A program made the translations under genes and the position numbers. Below are positions 38,917 through 39,023 of a stretch of 39,023 nt of DNA, piece after piece. Position 1 is the stretch's first letter, and each line of letters begins with the position of its first letter. Under the pieces are notes generated by a model. The model did not search any database, was not told where the DNA came from, and saw only the letters and a program-made list of their open reading frames with translations. The stretch comes from Mesostigma viride (lineage: Eukaryota; Streptophyta; Mesostigmatophyceae; Mesostigmatales; Mesostigmataceae): contig RPFO01000394.1 of NCBI GenBank assembly GCA_009746045.1, positions 1-39,023 of the forward strand. The letters run 5' to 3'.

Positions 38917-39023
38917 CCCCCTGACAGTTTGCCGCTGGTCCTCATTTTTGTTGACTATATCAAGGCCTTTGACACGGTCCTCTGGGAGGCTCTTTGGGCC
39001 ATCCTAGCTCTGGACCGCGTGCC
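38913..39023 (+). pseudogene. LINE-A copy 4: RT motif A region, cut by window edge
   Basis: Reads PLVLIFVDYIKAFDTVLWEA, then LWAILALDRV, the same RT segment as FVDFIKAFDSVLWDALWAVL in copy 1. It begins inside the RT domain directly after the SINE-like repeat and runs off the right edge. Whether it extends into a longer copy cannot be seen. Confidence 0.8.

Overview
This is a stretch of nuclear DNA from a repeat-rich eukaryote. It is almost entirely transposable elements and satellites. I see no intact host gene, rRNA or tRNA. The mix of non-LTR elements with a restriction-like endonuclease tail, Ty1/copia-type and Ty3/gypsy-type LTR elements, long (GGGA)n and (TTAA)n tracts and moderate GC reminds me most of a green alga or another microbial eukaryote. 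That placement is a weak inference, because no housekeeping gene is present to anchor it.

Layout. 1-2302: two head-to-head fragments of one LINE family (LINE-A, RTE-like), followed by a perfect 42-bp palindrome. 3145-9387: a copia-type element with a long charged/coiled N-terminal gag region, a poly-Q tract, a CCHC knuckle, then integrase, a retropepsin-like domain and copia-type RT/RNase H. 9449-13918: a Ty3/gypsy element (gypsy-1) with 5' LTR, primer site, a small ORF with an RNase H1 N-terminal/viroplasmin-like domain, gag, protease and the first part of RT, where it is cut off. 13920-15673: a second LINE type (LINE-B) on the minus strand with an R2-like CCHC plus restriction-like endonuclease tail. 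15675-20302: satellites, namely a GTTACCGG palindromic block, a 50-bp minisatellite array, three 152-bp units of nested palindromes and a GTAATCAT block. 20449-21666: a LINE ORF1-like protein. 21864-22414: (GGGA)n and (TTAA)n. 23442-25442: a 2.0-kb element with inverted ends and flanking TTAA. 26220-27173: CCCA- and CCCT-rich DNA. 27547-28462: possible remnants of a host gene. 28484-29657: a second GTTACCGG block joined to LINE-A copy 3. 29931-38381: a full-length gypsy element (gypsy-2) with two 666-bp LTRs, TSD, primer site and polypurine tract, but no recognisable RT or integrase. 38387-39023: the rest of the repeat it split, a SINE-like repeat and LINE-A copy 4.

The most interesting points are: (1) two separate gypsy elements carry, between primer site and gag, a small ORF with the hybrid-binding/viroplasmin fold and a matching C-terminal tail; (2) the copia-type element has a gypsy-like integrase with a GPY/F-type tail, followed by a retropepsin placed after rather than before integrase; (3) GTTACCGG palindromic blocks end in the same 15 bp against two different LINE fragments; (4) a TTAA-flanked inverted-repeat element has no transposase.

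All coding elements here look decayed (frameshifts, truncations), except the small ORF and gag of gypsy-1 and the two long ORFs of the copia-type pol.
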